Below the pieces are notes generated by a model. That model did not search any database, had not been told where the DNA came from, and worked only from the letters and a program-made list of their open reading frames with translations. DNA of 64,000 nucleotides from Vreelandella neptunia (GTDB lineage Bacteria > Pseudomonadota > Gammaproteobacteria > Pseudomonadales > Halomonadaceae), in contig NZ_CP140255.1 of NCBI RefSeq assembly GCF_034479615.1, positions 2,170,001 to 2,234,000 on the forward strand, written 5' to 3'. Below, piece after piece: positions 17,346-27,762 of the stretch (its first letter is position 1; each line of letters starts with the position of its first letter). A program made the position numbers and the translations under genes.

Positions 17346-17647
17346 GTGAATGCTTCTAGCCTGAATACTTGAAAATTTCCTTTGCTATGTTCGATAGCGC
17401 ACGGTGAGTGTTTGCTTTAAGGGCCATCCTACAGGTGAGCGAGGCAAAGGAAATGCCTAAACAAGGACGTTGCGCTATGCGCTGCAGGGGACGCAGCGCC
17501 CTTTCTCATAGTAAACCGATTGTTCGATAGTATCTCATTCTTCGTACCGCGCTTTGTCCTTGGCATCAGGGATCGTTACCTGGCGCTGTTCTCAACGAGT
17601 GGTTTCTATCCTCGGTTGGGCAGAAGTAAACTGGCAAAGGAGGACCT
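17346..17647. promoter_or_regulatory. Intergenic region with terminator and a long-range inverted repeat
   Basis: No gene in 302 bases. GCGCTGC (17479-17485) and GCAGCGC (17493-17499) followed by CCCTTTCTC look like a weak terminator for the BCCT gene. Upstream of it, TTTCCTTTGC (17376-17385) and GCAAAGGAAA (17444-17453) are perfect ten-base arms 58 bases apart, able to fold the transcript end or a separate small RNA. A consensus AAGGAGG site precedes the next gene. Confidence 0.45.
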
Positions 17648-18553
17648 ATGCCGACATCTTCAGTTAGCCACGATCGTCTGACCGATATGCAACAATTCGG
17701 TACTGACCCTGGGTCGTTGCATGCGGACACCTATATACCGAAGAATTTCCCAAAGAACGGGCCGCTAGTCGTTGTGCTACACGGCAGCACCCAATCGGCG
17801 GAAGGCTATAACCGCGGATCAGGCTGGTCTTCCCTCGCTGACGAATGTGGGATAGCACTCCTATATCCGGAGCAGAGAAAAACCAATAACCCGCTTAGTA
17901 GCTTCAACTGGTTCAAGTCGGGCGACAGCCGCCGAGGCGATGGTGAACCACTCTCTATTCGTCAGATGATCGAGCAGGTCGTTGATGATCATGACATCGA
18001 CCCCTCACGCATCTTCGTCACTGGGATGTCTTCGGGGGGCGCCATGACATCTGTGATGCTGGCCACCTATCCTGAGGTGTTTGCAGGCGGGGCGATCATC
18101 GCTGGATTACCCTATCGCAGCGCCGACAACCTGATAGAGGCGATGGTTCGTATGAAGGGATATGGTGGCCCATCGGATCACAGGCTCAACAAACTTGTAC
18201 GCGAAGCCTCGACCTTTGACGGTCCTTGGCCAACAATATCGGTTTGGCATGGCGGTAGCGATTCGACCGTCGATAATGCCAACGCCGATTCCATTGTTCG
18301 GCAGTGGCAGCAGATCCATAAGGTTGAAGGGCCACCGACACGTGTAGAGGAGCTCGATGGTTTTCCCCGCCAGATCTGGTGCAACGCGGGTGGTCAGGAG
18401 GTGATTGAGGAGTACATCATCGAAGGAATGGGGCACGGCACGCCAATCATGGCCGGCGGAGAAGAAGGTCTCGGGGAAGCAGATAAATATATGCTGGAAG
18501 TAGGTATTTCTTCGACCCGGCATATAGCGCAATTTTGGGGCCTAACAGAGTAA
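17648..18553 (+). CDS. Alpha/beta hydrolase, PHB depolymerase/feruloyl esterase-like (LpqC family)
   Basis: Esterase of 301 residues of the short-chain polyhydroxybutyrate depolymerase type. Seen: oxyanion-hole VVLHGSTQ (about 43-50), nucleophile S128 in GMSSGG, acid in GGSDSTVD and the base in GMGHGTP. There is no signal peptide, so it would act in the cytoplasm, for example on PHB granules or soluble oligomers, unlike secreted depolymerases. Halomonads commonly store PHB. The convergent neighbour (18624-19034) is a small helical protein that could be granule-associated. A strong AAGGAGG site lies before the ATG. Confidence 0.82.
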   Translation: MPTSSVSHDRLTDMQQFGTDPGSLHADTYIPKNFPKNGPLVVVLHGSTQSAEGYNRGSGWSSLADECGIALLYPEQRKTNNPLSSFNWFKSGDSRRGDGEPLSIRQMIEQVVDDHDIDPSRIFVTGMSSGGAMTSVMLATYPEVFAGGAIIAGLPYRSADNLIEAMVRMKGYGGPSDHRLNKLVREASTFDGPWPTISVWHGGSDSTVDNANADSIVRQWQQIHKVEGPPTRVEELDGFPRQIWCNAGGQEVIEEYIIEGMGHGTPIMAGGEEGLGEADKYMLEVGISSTRHIAQFWGLTE

Positions 18554-18555
18554 AG

Positions 18556-18593
18556 AAGCGGTGGTCGTGCATGTACCACTACCACCGCTTTAT
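18556..18593. terminator. Hairpin between convergent genes
   Basis: AAGCGGTGGT (18556-18565) pairs with ACCACCGCTT (18581-18590), followed by TATAAG. It sits between the convergent esterase and the small helical-protein gene and can serve both strands. Confidence 0.65.
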
Positions 18594-18623
18594 AAGATTC
18601 CCACTGTGTTTGAGCGTTACCTC

Positions 18624-19034
18624 CTATAGTTCACACCAAATCCGCTCTTTAAAGTCTTCGTTGAGTTCGGATACGTTGCGCATGCGGTTAAAAGTGGCCT
18701 CAGTCATGTCTCCGGCGATCTGACGGTAACAGGATGCTATCAACTCCGGCGTCAGTGGCCCGTTGAAGCCCAGCATGCAGTGTGTGAGCTTGCTATAGAC
18801 CGGCGCCATAGTCGACAGGAAATCGACCTCGTGGCGAAATGCGTCGTTAAGTGTTTCTAGCCAAATGCATTGTAGCTTGGCCGCCGAATTGGACGTTTCA
18901 GCCCAAGGCTGATACCAAAAAGCTAGCAAGTATTTGTTATTAATTACGTTGTTATTGTCTACACTGCTACTCTCTACGCTATTATTGGCGGCATTAGTGG
19001 AAGCTTTTGGAAACGCTGATGTTGTCATTGTCAT
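18624..19034 (-). CDS. Hypothetical small helical protein (possible phasin-like)
   Basis: Protein of 136 residues that I do not recognise. The first 35 are rich in Ser, Asn and Thr and look disordered. The rest is probably helical with a WYQPWAE segment and amphipathic stretches such as LQCIWLETLNDAF, loosely like phasins, which coat PHB granules. No signal peptide or membrane helix. Its position next to a PHB-depolymerase-like gene is the only functional hint. Its base composition is more AT-rich than the neighbours. The ATG at 19034 or the next at 19028 could be used. Confidence 0.6.
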   Translation of the reverse strand: MTMTTSAFPKASTNAANNSVESSSVDNNNVINNKYLLAFWYQPWAETSNSAAKLQCIWLETLNDAFRHEVDFLSTMAPVYSKLTHCMLGFNGPLTPELIASCYRQIAGDMTEATFNRMRNVSELNEDFKERIWCEL

Positions 19035-19438
19035 AGCTCCTCAAGTGAAGTAGAAAAATTATAGTACTCATCGCCTTTGCTGAAGAATTTAATAGCTCAT
19101 GTTTTGACCGACATCAATATTTTAATGTGTAAAGTCGTTAATAATTAGATGGTTAATAAAATGACATGTGTGCTGTGATAGTAATTTTTACCCACCTGAA
19201 ATAAGTGCTCATTTTACGTTACGGTAAGGTGAACATTGTTTTCGAAATCTTATTTGCTGATTTAACATGAAATATCAATAGGATAAGAAATTGGCGTGTG
19301 TTTTTTAGCATGACAACAAGTGGGGCCAGGAATAGTTGCGCCGCATCAATAACTTAACAAGTCAAACCATGTTATTTATATGACTAAGCTTTTCTATAGA
19401 TGAACTCACGCTATAACAATCCATGCGCGTGAAGCAGC
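19035..19438. other. AT-rich intergenic region left of the IS element
   Basis: 404 bases with markedly lower GC than the surroundings and no convincing gene on either strand. It must hold the promoter of the 18624-19034 gene. The low GC may reflect regulatory DNA bound by nucleoid proteins, or foreign origin. It ends at the IS target-site copy CAGC (19435-19438). Confidence 0.5.
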
Positions 19439-19467
19439 TGAACCGCCCCGGCTTTACCGGAGACTCC
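19439..19467 (+). repeat. IS left inverted repeat
   Basis: Begins TGAACCGCCCCGGC and continues to CCGGAGACTCC. It pairs imperfectly with the right end at 20716-20744; the first 13 bases match exactly. Confidence 0.88.
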
Positions 19468-19488
19468 ATATCTTGAGAGGATGGAGTT

Positions 19489-20705
<1,217 letters not shown>

Positions 20706-20715
20706 CTCAAACAAA

Positions 20716-20744
20716 CCGGTCTCCGGAATAACCGGGGCGGTTCA
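20716..20744 (-). repeat. IS right inverted repeat
   Basis: Ends ACCGGGGCGGTTCA on the plus strand. It is complementary to the left end at 19439-19467 with a few internal mismatches. Confidence 0.88.
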
Positions 20745-20811
20745 CAGCTGTCACGAATGCTAAGTTATACATGGGCAGCTCTAGTAAACTTCATCACTAG
20801 GTACCGCTACC

Positions 20812-23478
20812 ATGTCGATACGCAATCTAAACGCGCTGTTTTCGCCTGACACGATAGCGCTGATCGGTGCAAGCAACCGCGCTGGTTCAGTGGGTGCCGT
20901 GCTGGCGCGAAACCTTTTTGAGGCCGGTTTTTCAGGGCCTATCCTGACTGTGAATCCAAACGAGCGGGCCATCCGCTCAGCGCTCAACTACCACTCCATC
21001 AGTGAATTACCGTTGGCTCCAGATCTGGCCATTATCGCCACGCCACCTGACAGCGTGCCGGGTCTTATTCGTGAACTTGGGGAACGGGGGTGTCGAGCGG
21101 CCGTGGTGATCACCGCGGGCTTCGGTGAGGGAGAGAGTGCCGATGGAAAAGCGCTCAAACAGGCAATGCTGGAGGCCGCAAAGCCTTACTTGATGCGTAT
21201 TGTCGGGCCTAATTGCCTGGGTATTCTGCTGCCGCACAGGGGGATCAACGCTAGCTTTGCTCATATCATGCCGCAAAAGGGAGACGTTGCCTTCGTGACC
21301 CAGTCCGGTGCGGTAGCGACCTCGATTCTTGACTGGGCATCTGCGCGTGGCATCGGCTTTTCGCATGTGATCTCTCTTGGCTCAATGAGCGATATTGATT
21401 TCGGGGATATGCTCGACTATCTGGCTCTTGATCCTAATACCCGCTCCATCCTTATCTATATGGAGGCCGTGACCGAGGCACGCAAGTTTCTGTCGGCGGC
21501 CCGTATGGCCTCCCGTAACAAGCCTGTGGTGGTCGTCAAGGCAGGTCGCAGTGATGCGGGCGCCAAAGCCGCGCTGTCACATACCGGGGCGCTAGCCGGC
21601 TCTGATGCTGTCTACGACGCGGCGTTCCGGCGTGCGGGAATGCTACGGGTCAATACCCTCGATGAATTGTTCCAAGCCGCAGGCACGCTGGCGACCGGCA
21701 TCCGCGTAAAAGGCGACCGGCTGGCCATCCTTACCAACGGTGGGGGAGCCGGTGTACTGGCGGTTGATGAGCTAGCTGATCGACAAGGTCACCTGGCCGA
21801 ACTTTCCGAGTCGACGCTGGCGCGCTTGGATGCGTTGCTACCCAAAGCATGGTCCCATGCCAATCCGGTTGACATCCTCGGCGACGCGCCTGGTCAACGC
21901 TATGCAGGCGCACTCGAAGCGTTACTCGATGAGCCTGGAGCGGATGCGGTTTTGGTCATGAACTGCCCTGCGGCGGTAGCCGATAGCCTTGACGCTGCCC
22001 AGTCCGTGGTTGCGACCTTGGGCGAACGGCGTCCTGCGGTGTTGACCTGCTGGCTGGGTGAAGGGGCGCCTGCCGAGGCCCGCCAGCTGTTTTCCGCGAA
22101 ACGCATCCCTACGTATCAAACGCCAGAGCAGGCCATTAGGGCCTTTTCGCACTTGTCGAACTACTGGCGTAATCAGCAAGCGTTGATGGAGACGCCGCCA
22201 GCCGTTGCTGAAGATATCATCATCGACAAGGTCAACGCGGAAGCCATCATCGACAGTGTACTCAAGGATGGTCGTAGCGTACTGACCGAGCCGGAGGCAG
22301 CGGCAGTACTGTCGGCTTATGGCATTCCAACCGTATCTGCCATCGCAGTGAAGACGCCGGAGGAAGCCTGCGAGGCGGCCAAAAAGTTGGGTTTCCCGGT
22401 GGTGCTGAAGATATTGTCGCGGGATATCTCGCACAAGTCGGATGTGGGGGGAGTGCAGTTGAACCTTGCCTCACCCGTGGCGGTGGCTCAGGCGGCGACA
22501 GATATGCTCGCTAGCATTCAACGTGTTGCGCCGGAGGCACGGATGGATGGCTTCAACGTGCAGCCGATGATTCGCCGCCCTGGTGCGCATGAGCTGATTA
22601 TGGGCGTTGCTGAAGACAGCGTTTTTGGGCCGATCATTCTGTTTGGCCAGGGCGGCACGGCGGCTGAAGTCATCGGTGACCGCGTCATTGGCCTCCCGCC
22701 GCTCAACCCCCTCCTGGCGAAGGAGATGATCCAAACGACGCGTATCTCTCGCTTGCTGCAAGGCTATCGAGATCGGCCTGCCGCCGATGTGGAAGCCATT
22801 ACGCTCACCCTGATCAAACTGTCGCAAATGGTCTGCGATCTGGATCGCGTCGCCGAGCTCGATATTAATCCTTTATTGGCCGATTCTTCCGGGGTGATCG
22901 CCCTGGATGCGCGTATTGTGGTCAGGGCCGTCCACGGCCAACGTCGACCGCTTGCTATTCGCCCCTACCCGCAGCAGCTCGAAAAAGTTATCGAAACCCG
23001 AACTGGCCAGCGTTATGACTTACGCCCCATACGCCCGGAAGATGATAACGGGCTGGTCGAAATGTTCCGTCACTCTTCGTCCGATGACATGAGGCCACGC
23101 TTCTTTGCGGCCATCCAGGGGGCTGATGATGCTTTCGCGGCTCGCCTCACCCAGATCGACTACGACCGAGAAATGGCCTTCGTCGCTATGGCACCAGGTA
23201 AGCACGAAATCGTCGGAGTTGTTCGCCTGTCTGCTGACCCTGACAAGGAAAAAGCTGAGTTTGCGATTATGGTGCGTCGCGATATGAAGGGAACGGGACT
23301 TGGCTATCGTCTTATGCAGGAACTGCTCAACTATGCTCGTGATAGTGGCATCCAGCAGCTCTACGCCGATATTCTGCGAGAGAATCATGCTATGCGGCAA
23401 ATGGCGGACGAGTTTGGCTTCGTTACTCAATCAGTCAAAGATGAGACCGATACCGTAACGCTGGTGCTCAAGCTGTAA
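20812..23478 (+). CDS. ADP-forming acyl-CoA synthetase / GNAT acetyltransferase fusion (catalytic His present)
   Basis: Cytoplasmic protein of 888 residues. Order: CoA-binding domain (about 8-100), succinyl-CoA-ligase-like domains (about 150-460), ATP-grasp domain (about 480-700) and a GNAT domain (about 725-885, with acetyl-CoA loop RRDMKGTGLGYRL). The phospho-histidine loop SHTGALAGSD carries H257, so the synthetase half could be active and make acetyl-CoA or another acyl-CoA with ATP. The same protein could acetylate lysines. The start lies 67 bases downstream of an IS element, so its native promoter may have been displaced. A second copy of the family sits at 33986-36733. Confidence 0.88.
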   Translation: MSIRNLNALFSPDTIALIGASNRAGSVGAVLARNLFEAGFSGPILTVNPNERAIRSALNYHSISELPLAPDLAIIATPPDSVPGLIRELGERGCRAAVVITAGFGEGESADGKALKQAMLEAAKPYLMRIVGPNCLGILLPHRGINASFAHIMPQKGDVAFVTQSGAVATSILDWASARGIGFSHVISLGSMSDIDFGDMLDYLALDPNTRSILIYMEAVTEARKFLSAARMASRNKPVVVVKAGRSDAGAKAALSHTGALAGSDAVYDAAFRRAGMLRVNTLDELFQAAGTLATGIRVKGDRLAILTNGGGAGVLAVDELADRQGHLAELSESTLARLDALLPKAWSHANPVDILGDAPGQRYAGALEALLDEPGADAVLVMNCPAAVADSLDAAQSVVATLGERRPAVLTCWLGEGAPAEARQLFSAKRIPTYQTPEQAIRAFSHLSNYWRNQQALMETPPAVAEDIIIDKVNAEAIIDSVLKDGRSVLTEPEAAAVLSAYGIPTVSAIAVKTPEEACEAAKKLGFPVVLKILSRDISHKSDVGGVQLNLASPVAVAQAATDMLASIQRVAPEARMDGFNVQPMIRRPGAHELIMGVAEDSVFGPIILFGQGGTAAEVIGDRVIGLPPLNPLLAKEMIQTTRISRLLQGYRDRPAADVEAITLTLIKLSQMVCDLDRVAELDINPLLADSSGVIALDARIVVRAVHGQRRPLAIRPYPQQLEKVIETRTGQRYDLRPIRPEDDNGLVEMFRHSSSDDMRPRFFAAIQGADDAFAARLTQIDYDREMAFVAMAPGKHEIVGVVRLSADPDKEKAEFAIMVRRDMKGTGLGYRLMQELLNYARDSGIQQLYADILRENHAMRQMADEFGFVTQSVKDETDTVTLVLKL

Positions 23479-23538
23479 CGCCAGTGTCTGCAACGACAGT
23501 ACCTCATTACCTCTATTTTCGCTTGCTAGGGAGACAGT

Positions 23539-26271
23539 ATGGACACACCTACTGCCGATACCGATTTATCATCAGAAAGCCCGTCTTTGCAGGTTCACGC
23601 AAGGCATGCCGATGATGTCCTTGCGGACTTGGAGACTTCGCTATCGGGGCTGACAGTAGATGAAGCTGCCAAGCGCTTGGAGCAGTATGGGCGTAACCAG
23701 TTACCGGCAGTAGCTGGCCGACACCCGCTGCTTCGCTTTCTCGCTCATTTTCATAATGCACTGATCTATTTCCTTTTGGCGGCGGCCATCGCAGCCTCGT
23801 TGCTAGGGCATTTTGTCGATGCGTCGGTCATTGTTGCGGTGGTCTTGGTTAATGCAGTGGTCGGTTTTGTACAGGAAGGCAAGGCGGAAAAAGCGCTGAA
23901 TGCAATCCGTAACCTTATCGCTCCGCACGCTCATCTAGTCAGAGAAGGGAAGCACGTCGAAGTGCCCGTCGATGAGATCGTTCTGGGCGACATCGTATCC
24001 TTGGAGGCAGGAGATCGAGTGCCTGCAGATTTGCGTCTTATCCGTGCCAGCTCACTGCGAATTGAGGAGGCTATCCTGACCGGCGAGTCGGTGGCTGCAG
24101 AAAAGCGGGTTTCACCGGCCCCAAAAGAGGCTGCGCTGGGCGATTGTCACTCCATGGCGTATTCCGGCACGCTGGTGGCCACTGGGCAGGCGACAGGGGT
24201 GGTGGTGGCCACCGGTAGCGATACTGAAATCGGACGAATCAGTACCATGCTGCGTGATGTTCAACCACTGACCACGCCACTACTACAGCAGATCAATCGC
24301 TTCGGAACGCAGTTTACCTGGGTCACGTTGGCCGTGACGGTTGTTCTGTTTGCCTTTGCGGTGCTGGTACGCGGCCATGTCTGGTCGGAGGCGCTCATTG
24401 CCGTTGTGGCCTTGGCCGTTGCGGCGATCCCCGAAGGCCTGCCCGCCGTTATTACCATCACGCTCGCTATCGGCGTGCAGCGTATGGCACGGCGCAACGC
24501 CGCTATTCGGCAGCTTCCTGCGGTGGAGACGCTGGGGGCTACATCGGTTATCTGCTCCGACAAGACCGGCACACTAACGCGCAACGAGATGACCGTGCGT
24601 CGGCTGGAAGCCTCCAGCGGCCGAATGATGGTATCCGGGTCTGGCTATGTACCGGAAGGGCGACTGACAGCGGAGACAGCGGCTAACGTGGAGGATACAC
24701 GGCCAACGGATATCGACAGCCTGATCCTGGCCGGACTGCTGTGTAACGATGCCCAGTTGAGCAATACCGACGGAGAGTGGCATGTGATTGGCGACCCCAT
24801 GGAAGGGGCGCTGGTGGCGTTGGCTATTAAGGCTGGCCTGGAACCCGAGTCTACTCGGCATGAGTGGCACCGCCTTGATGAGATTCCTTTCGATGCCAAA
24901 CATCGCTTTATGGCCACGCTCAACGGCCATGCATCGGAGGGGGCGCGTATTTTCGTCAAAGGTGCCCCAGACGAACTGTTGCAACTATGCTCCCTTCAGG
25001 CGGATGGAGAGGGAAGTAGGTCGCTGGAACGGGATGCCTGGACGGCACGCATCGCAGAGGCGGCTGCTCAGGGGGAACGGGTGCTCGGCTTAGCGACTAA
25101 GCGGCTGCCGTCCGGTACCCACAAGCTAACGTTTGCTGACCTTGATGACAAGTTGGTTTTTGTTGGCTTAATAGGTTTTATCGACCCGCCGCGGGAGGAG
25201 GCAATGGCCGCCATTAAAGAGTGCCACTCCGCCGGCATTATGGTGAAAATGATTACCGGCGATCACGCCGCGACGGCAGCGGCTATTGCTCGTCAGTTGG
25301 GGCTCGATGACGACCCGCACGTACTAACGGGGCGTGAACTCGATGACATTGCCGATAGCGATCTGCCTGACATCGTTACCGAGACCAGTGTTTTTGCCCG
25401 AACCAACCCTGAACACAAACTGCGAATTGTTCGAGCGCTGCAATCGACCGGCGCCATAGTGGCGATGACCGGCGATGGCGTTAATGATGCACCTTCGTTA
25501 AAGCAGGCGAACGTCGGTGTTGGTATGGGGCATAAAGGCACCGATGCGGCAAAAGAGGCGTCGCAGATGGTTCTGCTCGACGATAACTTTGCCTCCATTG
25601 TGGCCGCCGTGAATGAAGGCCGAGTGGTCTACGACAATATTCGTAAAGTGACGGCTTGGACGTTGCCGACCAATGGGGGCCAAGTATTAGCGGTCATTGC
25701 CGCGATTCTGTTTAATTTCGCTATGCCGATGTCAGCCGTGCAGATCCTGTGGATCAACCTTATCACTGGCGTCACACTAGGGTTGTCGCTGGCGTTTGAG
25801 GGAGCCGAACCGAATGTTATGCAGCGTCGGCCGCGGCCTGCAGGGCAGGGCTTGCTGACGCCCTTTCTGGTCTGGCGCATCGGGTTGGTGTCGTTCTTGT
25901 TCCTGATGGCAGTACTGGGTATTTTCTTCTATTCGCTTGGCCGAGGGGATGAGCTAGCCATGAGCCGCACCTTGGTAGTTAATACCATCGTGGTGCTGCA
26001 AGTGTTCTATCTTTTCAACGTGCGCTATCTGCACATGACCTCCTTTAACTGGCGAGGAGTGCTTGGAACCCCCGCCGTGTTAATAGCGGTCTCTATGGTC
26101 GTCTTTGCTCAGCTAGCATTCACGTTTCTGCCGGTTATGCATCGCCTGTTCGATACTCGGCCGCTAGGTATTGCGGACGGGGTGTTAATCATCGCTATCG
26201 GTATCGCCATGATGATAGTGCTGGAAGTTGAGAAGACTCTGGTGCGTAGGACGGGTTGGCTGGGGCTGTGA
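23539..26271 (+). CDS. P2-type cation-transporting ATPase (Pma1-like)
   Basis: Integral membrane pump of 910 residues with an N-terminal cation ATPase domain, TGES (181-184), phosphorylated D341 in DKTGT, KGAPDELL, MITGDHAATA and the TGDGVNDAP hinge. About ten membrane helices are visible. M4 holds PEGLP as in Ca2+ pumps. M6 reads NLITGVTLGL, where Ca2+ pumps have NxxTD, so the key Asp is replaced by Gly. This pattern fits the bacterial Pma1-like clade with uncertain cation (Na+, K+, H+ or Ca2+). A GGGAGA ribosome site precedes the ATG. Confidence 0.9.
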   Translation: MDTPTADTDLSSESPSLQVHARHADDVLADLETSLSGLTVDEAAKRLEQYGRNQLPAVAGRHPLLRFLAHFHNALIYFLLAAAIAASLLGHFVDASVIVAVVLVNAVVGFVQEGKAEKALNAIRNLIAPHAHLVREGKHVEVPVDEIVLGDIVSLEAGDRVPADLRLIRASSLRIEEAILTGESVAAEKRVSPAPKEAALGDCHSMAYSGTLVATGQATGVVVATGSDTEIGRISTMLRDVQPLTTPLLQQINRFGTQFTWVTLAVTVVLFAFAVLVRGHVWSEALIAVVALAVAAIPEGLPAVITITLAIGVQRMARRNAAIRQLPAVETLGATSVICSDKTGTLTRNEMTVRRLEASSGRMMVSGSGYVPEGRLTAETAANVEDTRPTDIDSLILAGLLCNDAQLSNTDGEWHVIGDPMEGALVALAIKAGLEPESTRHEWHRLDEIPFDAKHRFMATLNGHASEGARIFVKGAPDELLQLCSLQADGEGSRSLERDAWTARIAEAAAQGERVLGLATKRLPSGTHKLTFADLDDKLVFVGLIGFIDPPREEAMAAIKECHSAGIMVKMITGDHAATAAAIARQLGLDDDPHVLTGRELDDIADSDLPDIVTETSVFARTNPEHKLRIVRALQSTGAIVAMTGDGVNDAPSLKQANVGVGMGHKGTDAAKEASQMVLLDDNFASIVAAVNEGRVVYDNIRKVTAWTLPTNGGQVLAVIAAILFNFAMPMSAVQILWINLITGVTLGLSLAFEGAEPNVMQRRPRPAGQGLLTPFLVWRIGLVSFLFLMAVLGIFFYSLGRGDELAMSRTLVVNTIVVLQVFYLFNVRYLHMTSFNWRGVLGTPAVLIAVSMVVFAQLAFTFLPVMHRLFDTRPLGIADGVLIIAIGIAMMIVLEVEKTLVRRTGWLGL

Positions 26272-26280
26272 GCAAGCAAA

Positions 26281-26310
26281 GGCCTGCCCTCCAAGAGGGC
26301 AGGCCCGTTT
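26281..26310. terminator. Bidirectional terminator
   Basis: GGCCTGCCCTC (26281-26291) and GAGGGCAGGCC (26295-26305) form an 11-base perfect stem with a three-base loop, followed by CGTTTAATT. It lies between the convergent ATPase and channel genes. Confidence 0.88.
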
Positions 26311-26340
26311 AATTCATGAAAAACGGCTCACCTCACTTTT

Positions 26341-27402
26341 TTAACTTTCTGCGGTGAGTAGCTCACTCAACTGTTGCTGTGAAAGGCGTGTATTGGCCAT
26401 GTAGTAAATAATGTCACCATCCTGCAGTGGACGCTGGGTGTCTGGATTCAACATGCTGCCTTCGCTGTCATCGCTGCTGTTGGCAAGACCAAGCACGGTG
26501 GCATTGCATACCTTTTTCGCTTGCATAAATAAGTCGCCGAAGGTGGCTCCGGCAGGCGGCTGGTTTAACCTGGTTTGGTATTGGGTAGCGCCACGATCAA
26601 CCGCGAGTAGTTCGTTGACGACCCGTGAAATTCCTGCATCAGAGGCTGACCTTACCAGCATTTCCAACGCTAAGGCTTGGGTACATTCGATGCCTGGCAA
26701 GGTGCGCCGCAACATTGCTGCGGTGTCGGGATTGGCGCAGTGGGCGACGATATGGGCGTTTTTTGCTTTAAGGCTGTAGGCACTCAGCGCGACGGTAGCA
26801 ACTCGGTCATCACTCGTGTCGTAGATGATGATGCGGCTGGCGCTCTCAACCCCGGCTCGCTTGAGAAGCTCGGCATTGGAGAAACTCTCCCCTTTGATAA
26901 ATTTCAAATCCGCCGGGCGTGGGTTACTCATCTCTTTGGTTACGCAGAGCACGACTTCATCAGGTAGGCCTTTATCAGCTTTGAGAATGTCCAAAATGCG
27001 TTCTGTGGTTTCGCCGTGCCAGCCAATGACGAGGGTGTGGCCGGATAGGTGGCTAAAATCGCCTTTTCCTTGCATCTGTAGTCTCCAAAAATTTGAAAGG
27101 GTGACAGTGGCTTTACCGATTAAAGCGGCAAATAGAGAAATGCCGCCTGGAATGAGGTAGAGCGAGGCGATCCACTCGCCAGCTATGGTTGTCGGGCTGA
27201 AATCACCGAAACCTACGGTGCTGGAGACGACCACGTAAAAATAAACCCAATCGGTAAGGGAGTCGGCCATCGCTTCGCCGACCAGAGAAAAAAGTACCCA
27301 GGCGGTGCCCATATGTGCGAGCACAATAAGTAGAAGGAATGTCCACGAAATTTGTAGCGTCGACGCTTTAAGGACGCGGAGCAGTCGCTGAATAACAGGC
27401 AT
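26341..27402 (-). CDS. Potassium channel with TrkA-N/RCK domain
   Basis: Inner-membrane protein of 353 residues. Two membrane helices (about 18-40 and 80-100) flank a pore loop with the K+ filter-like TVGFGD (62-67). A cytoplasmic RCK domain follows, starting with HTLVIGWHGETTERIL (about 120) and ending with a C-terminal TrkA-C-like part. Canonical RCK domains have a GxGxxG nucleotide loop; here it is GWHGETT, so ligand binding may differ. Such channels let K+ leave or enter under turgor change, which suits a halophile. No other K+ gene is beside it. Confidence 0.85.
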   Translation of the reverse strand: MPVIQRLLRVLKASTLQISWTFLLLIVLAHMGTAWVLFSLVGEAMADSLTDWVYFYVVVSSTVGFGDFSPTTIAGEWIASLYLIPGGISLFAALIGKATVTLSNFWRLQMQGKGDFSHLSGHTLVIGWHGETTERILDILKADKGLPDEVVLCVTKEMSNPRPADLKFIKGESFSNAELLKRAGVESASRIIIYDTSDDRVATVALSAYSLKAKNAHIVAHCANPDTAAMLRRTLPGIECTQALALEMLVRSASDAGISRVVNELLAVDRGATQYQTRLNQPPAGATFGDLFMQAKKVCNATVLGLANSSDDSEGSMLNPDTQRPLQDGDIIYYMANTRLSQQQLSELLTAES

Positions 27403-27572
27403 AGCGGTCTCTTACGGTGGTGGTGTACCAGCCTAATTTACTTGGCATGGAAGTTGATGATTTGGTGTTCATACTAAATGGTGAGTGGGTTTCCTTCGCT
27501 CCGGATAACCCTTGCTAAAATGAAGAATGAGCTGGGGACAAGGCATGCCTGACAACGTACTCTGAACAAACA

Positions 27573-27597
27573 AAAGGGCCGCTATTCGCGACCCTTT
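27573..27597 (-). terminator. Terminator of the small membrane-protein operon
   Basis: AAAGGG (27573-27578) and CCCTTT (27592-27597) pair, with an added CGC/GCG inner stem. On the minus strand the hairpin runs into TTTTGTTTG. It follows the 27619-27762 small gene. Confidence 0.75.
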
Positions 27598-27618
27598 CAT
27601 ATTTATGAACTGAATTCA

Positions 27619-27762
27619 TCAAGCAAAGCGTTTGGAGAGCCAGGAAAATACGCTATCGGTTAGCGATTTTTTACCATGATGCTCGCGGTGCTGACTCCAC
27701 ACCATACCCCCGGACACAACCGCTAGGCTCATCAACATTCCAGCAAGAATAAGTTCATTCAT
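27619..27762 (-). CDS. Small single-span membrane protein, 47 residues
   Basis: Begins MNELILAGMLMSLAVVSGGM, a hydrophobic helix, then a short basic tail with HREHHGKKS and an amphipathic end. The ATG overlaps the stop of the upstream 113-residue gene in an ATGA junction, and a terminator follows. Coupled translation makes it a likely real gene. I do not recognise a family. Confidence 0.6.
   Translation of the reverse strand: MNELILAGMLMSLAVVSGGMVWSQHREHHGKKSLTDSVFSWLSKRFA

Noticed and set aside
19035..19438. Gene disrupted by the IS element
   Set aside because: Joining the sequences left of 19438 and right of 20745 does not suggest a recognisable protein. The IS seems to sit in intergenic DNA.
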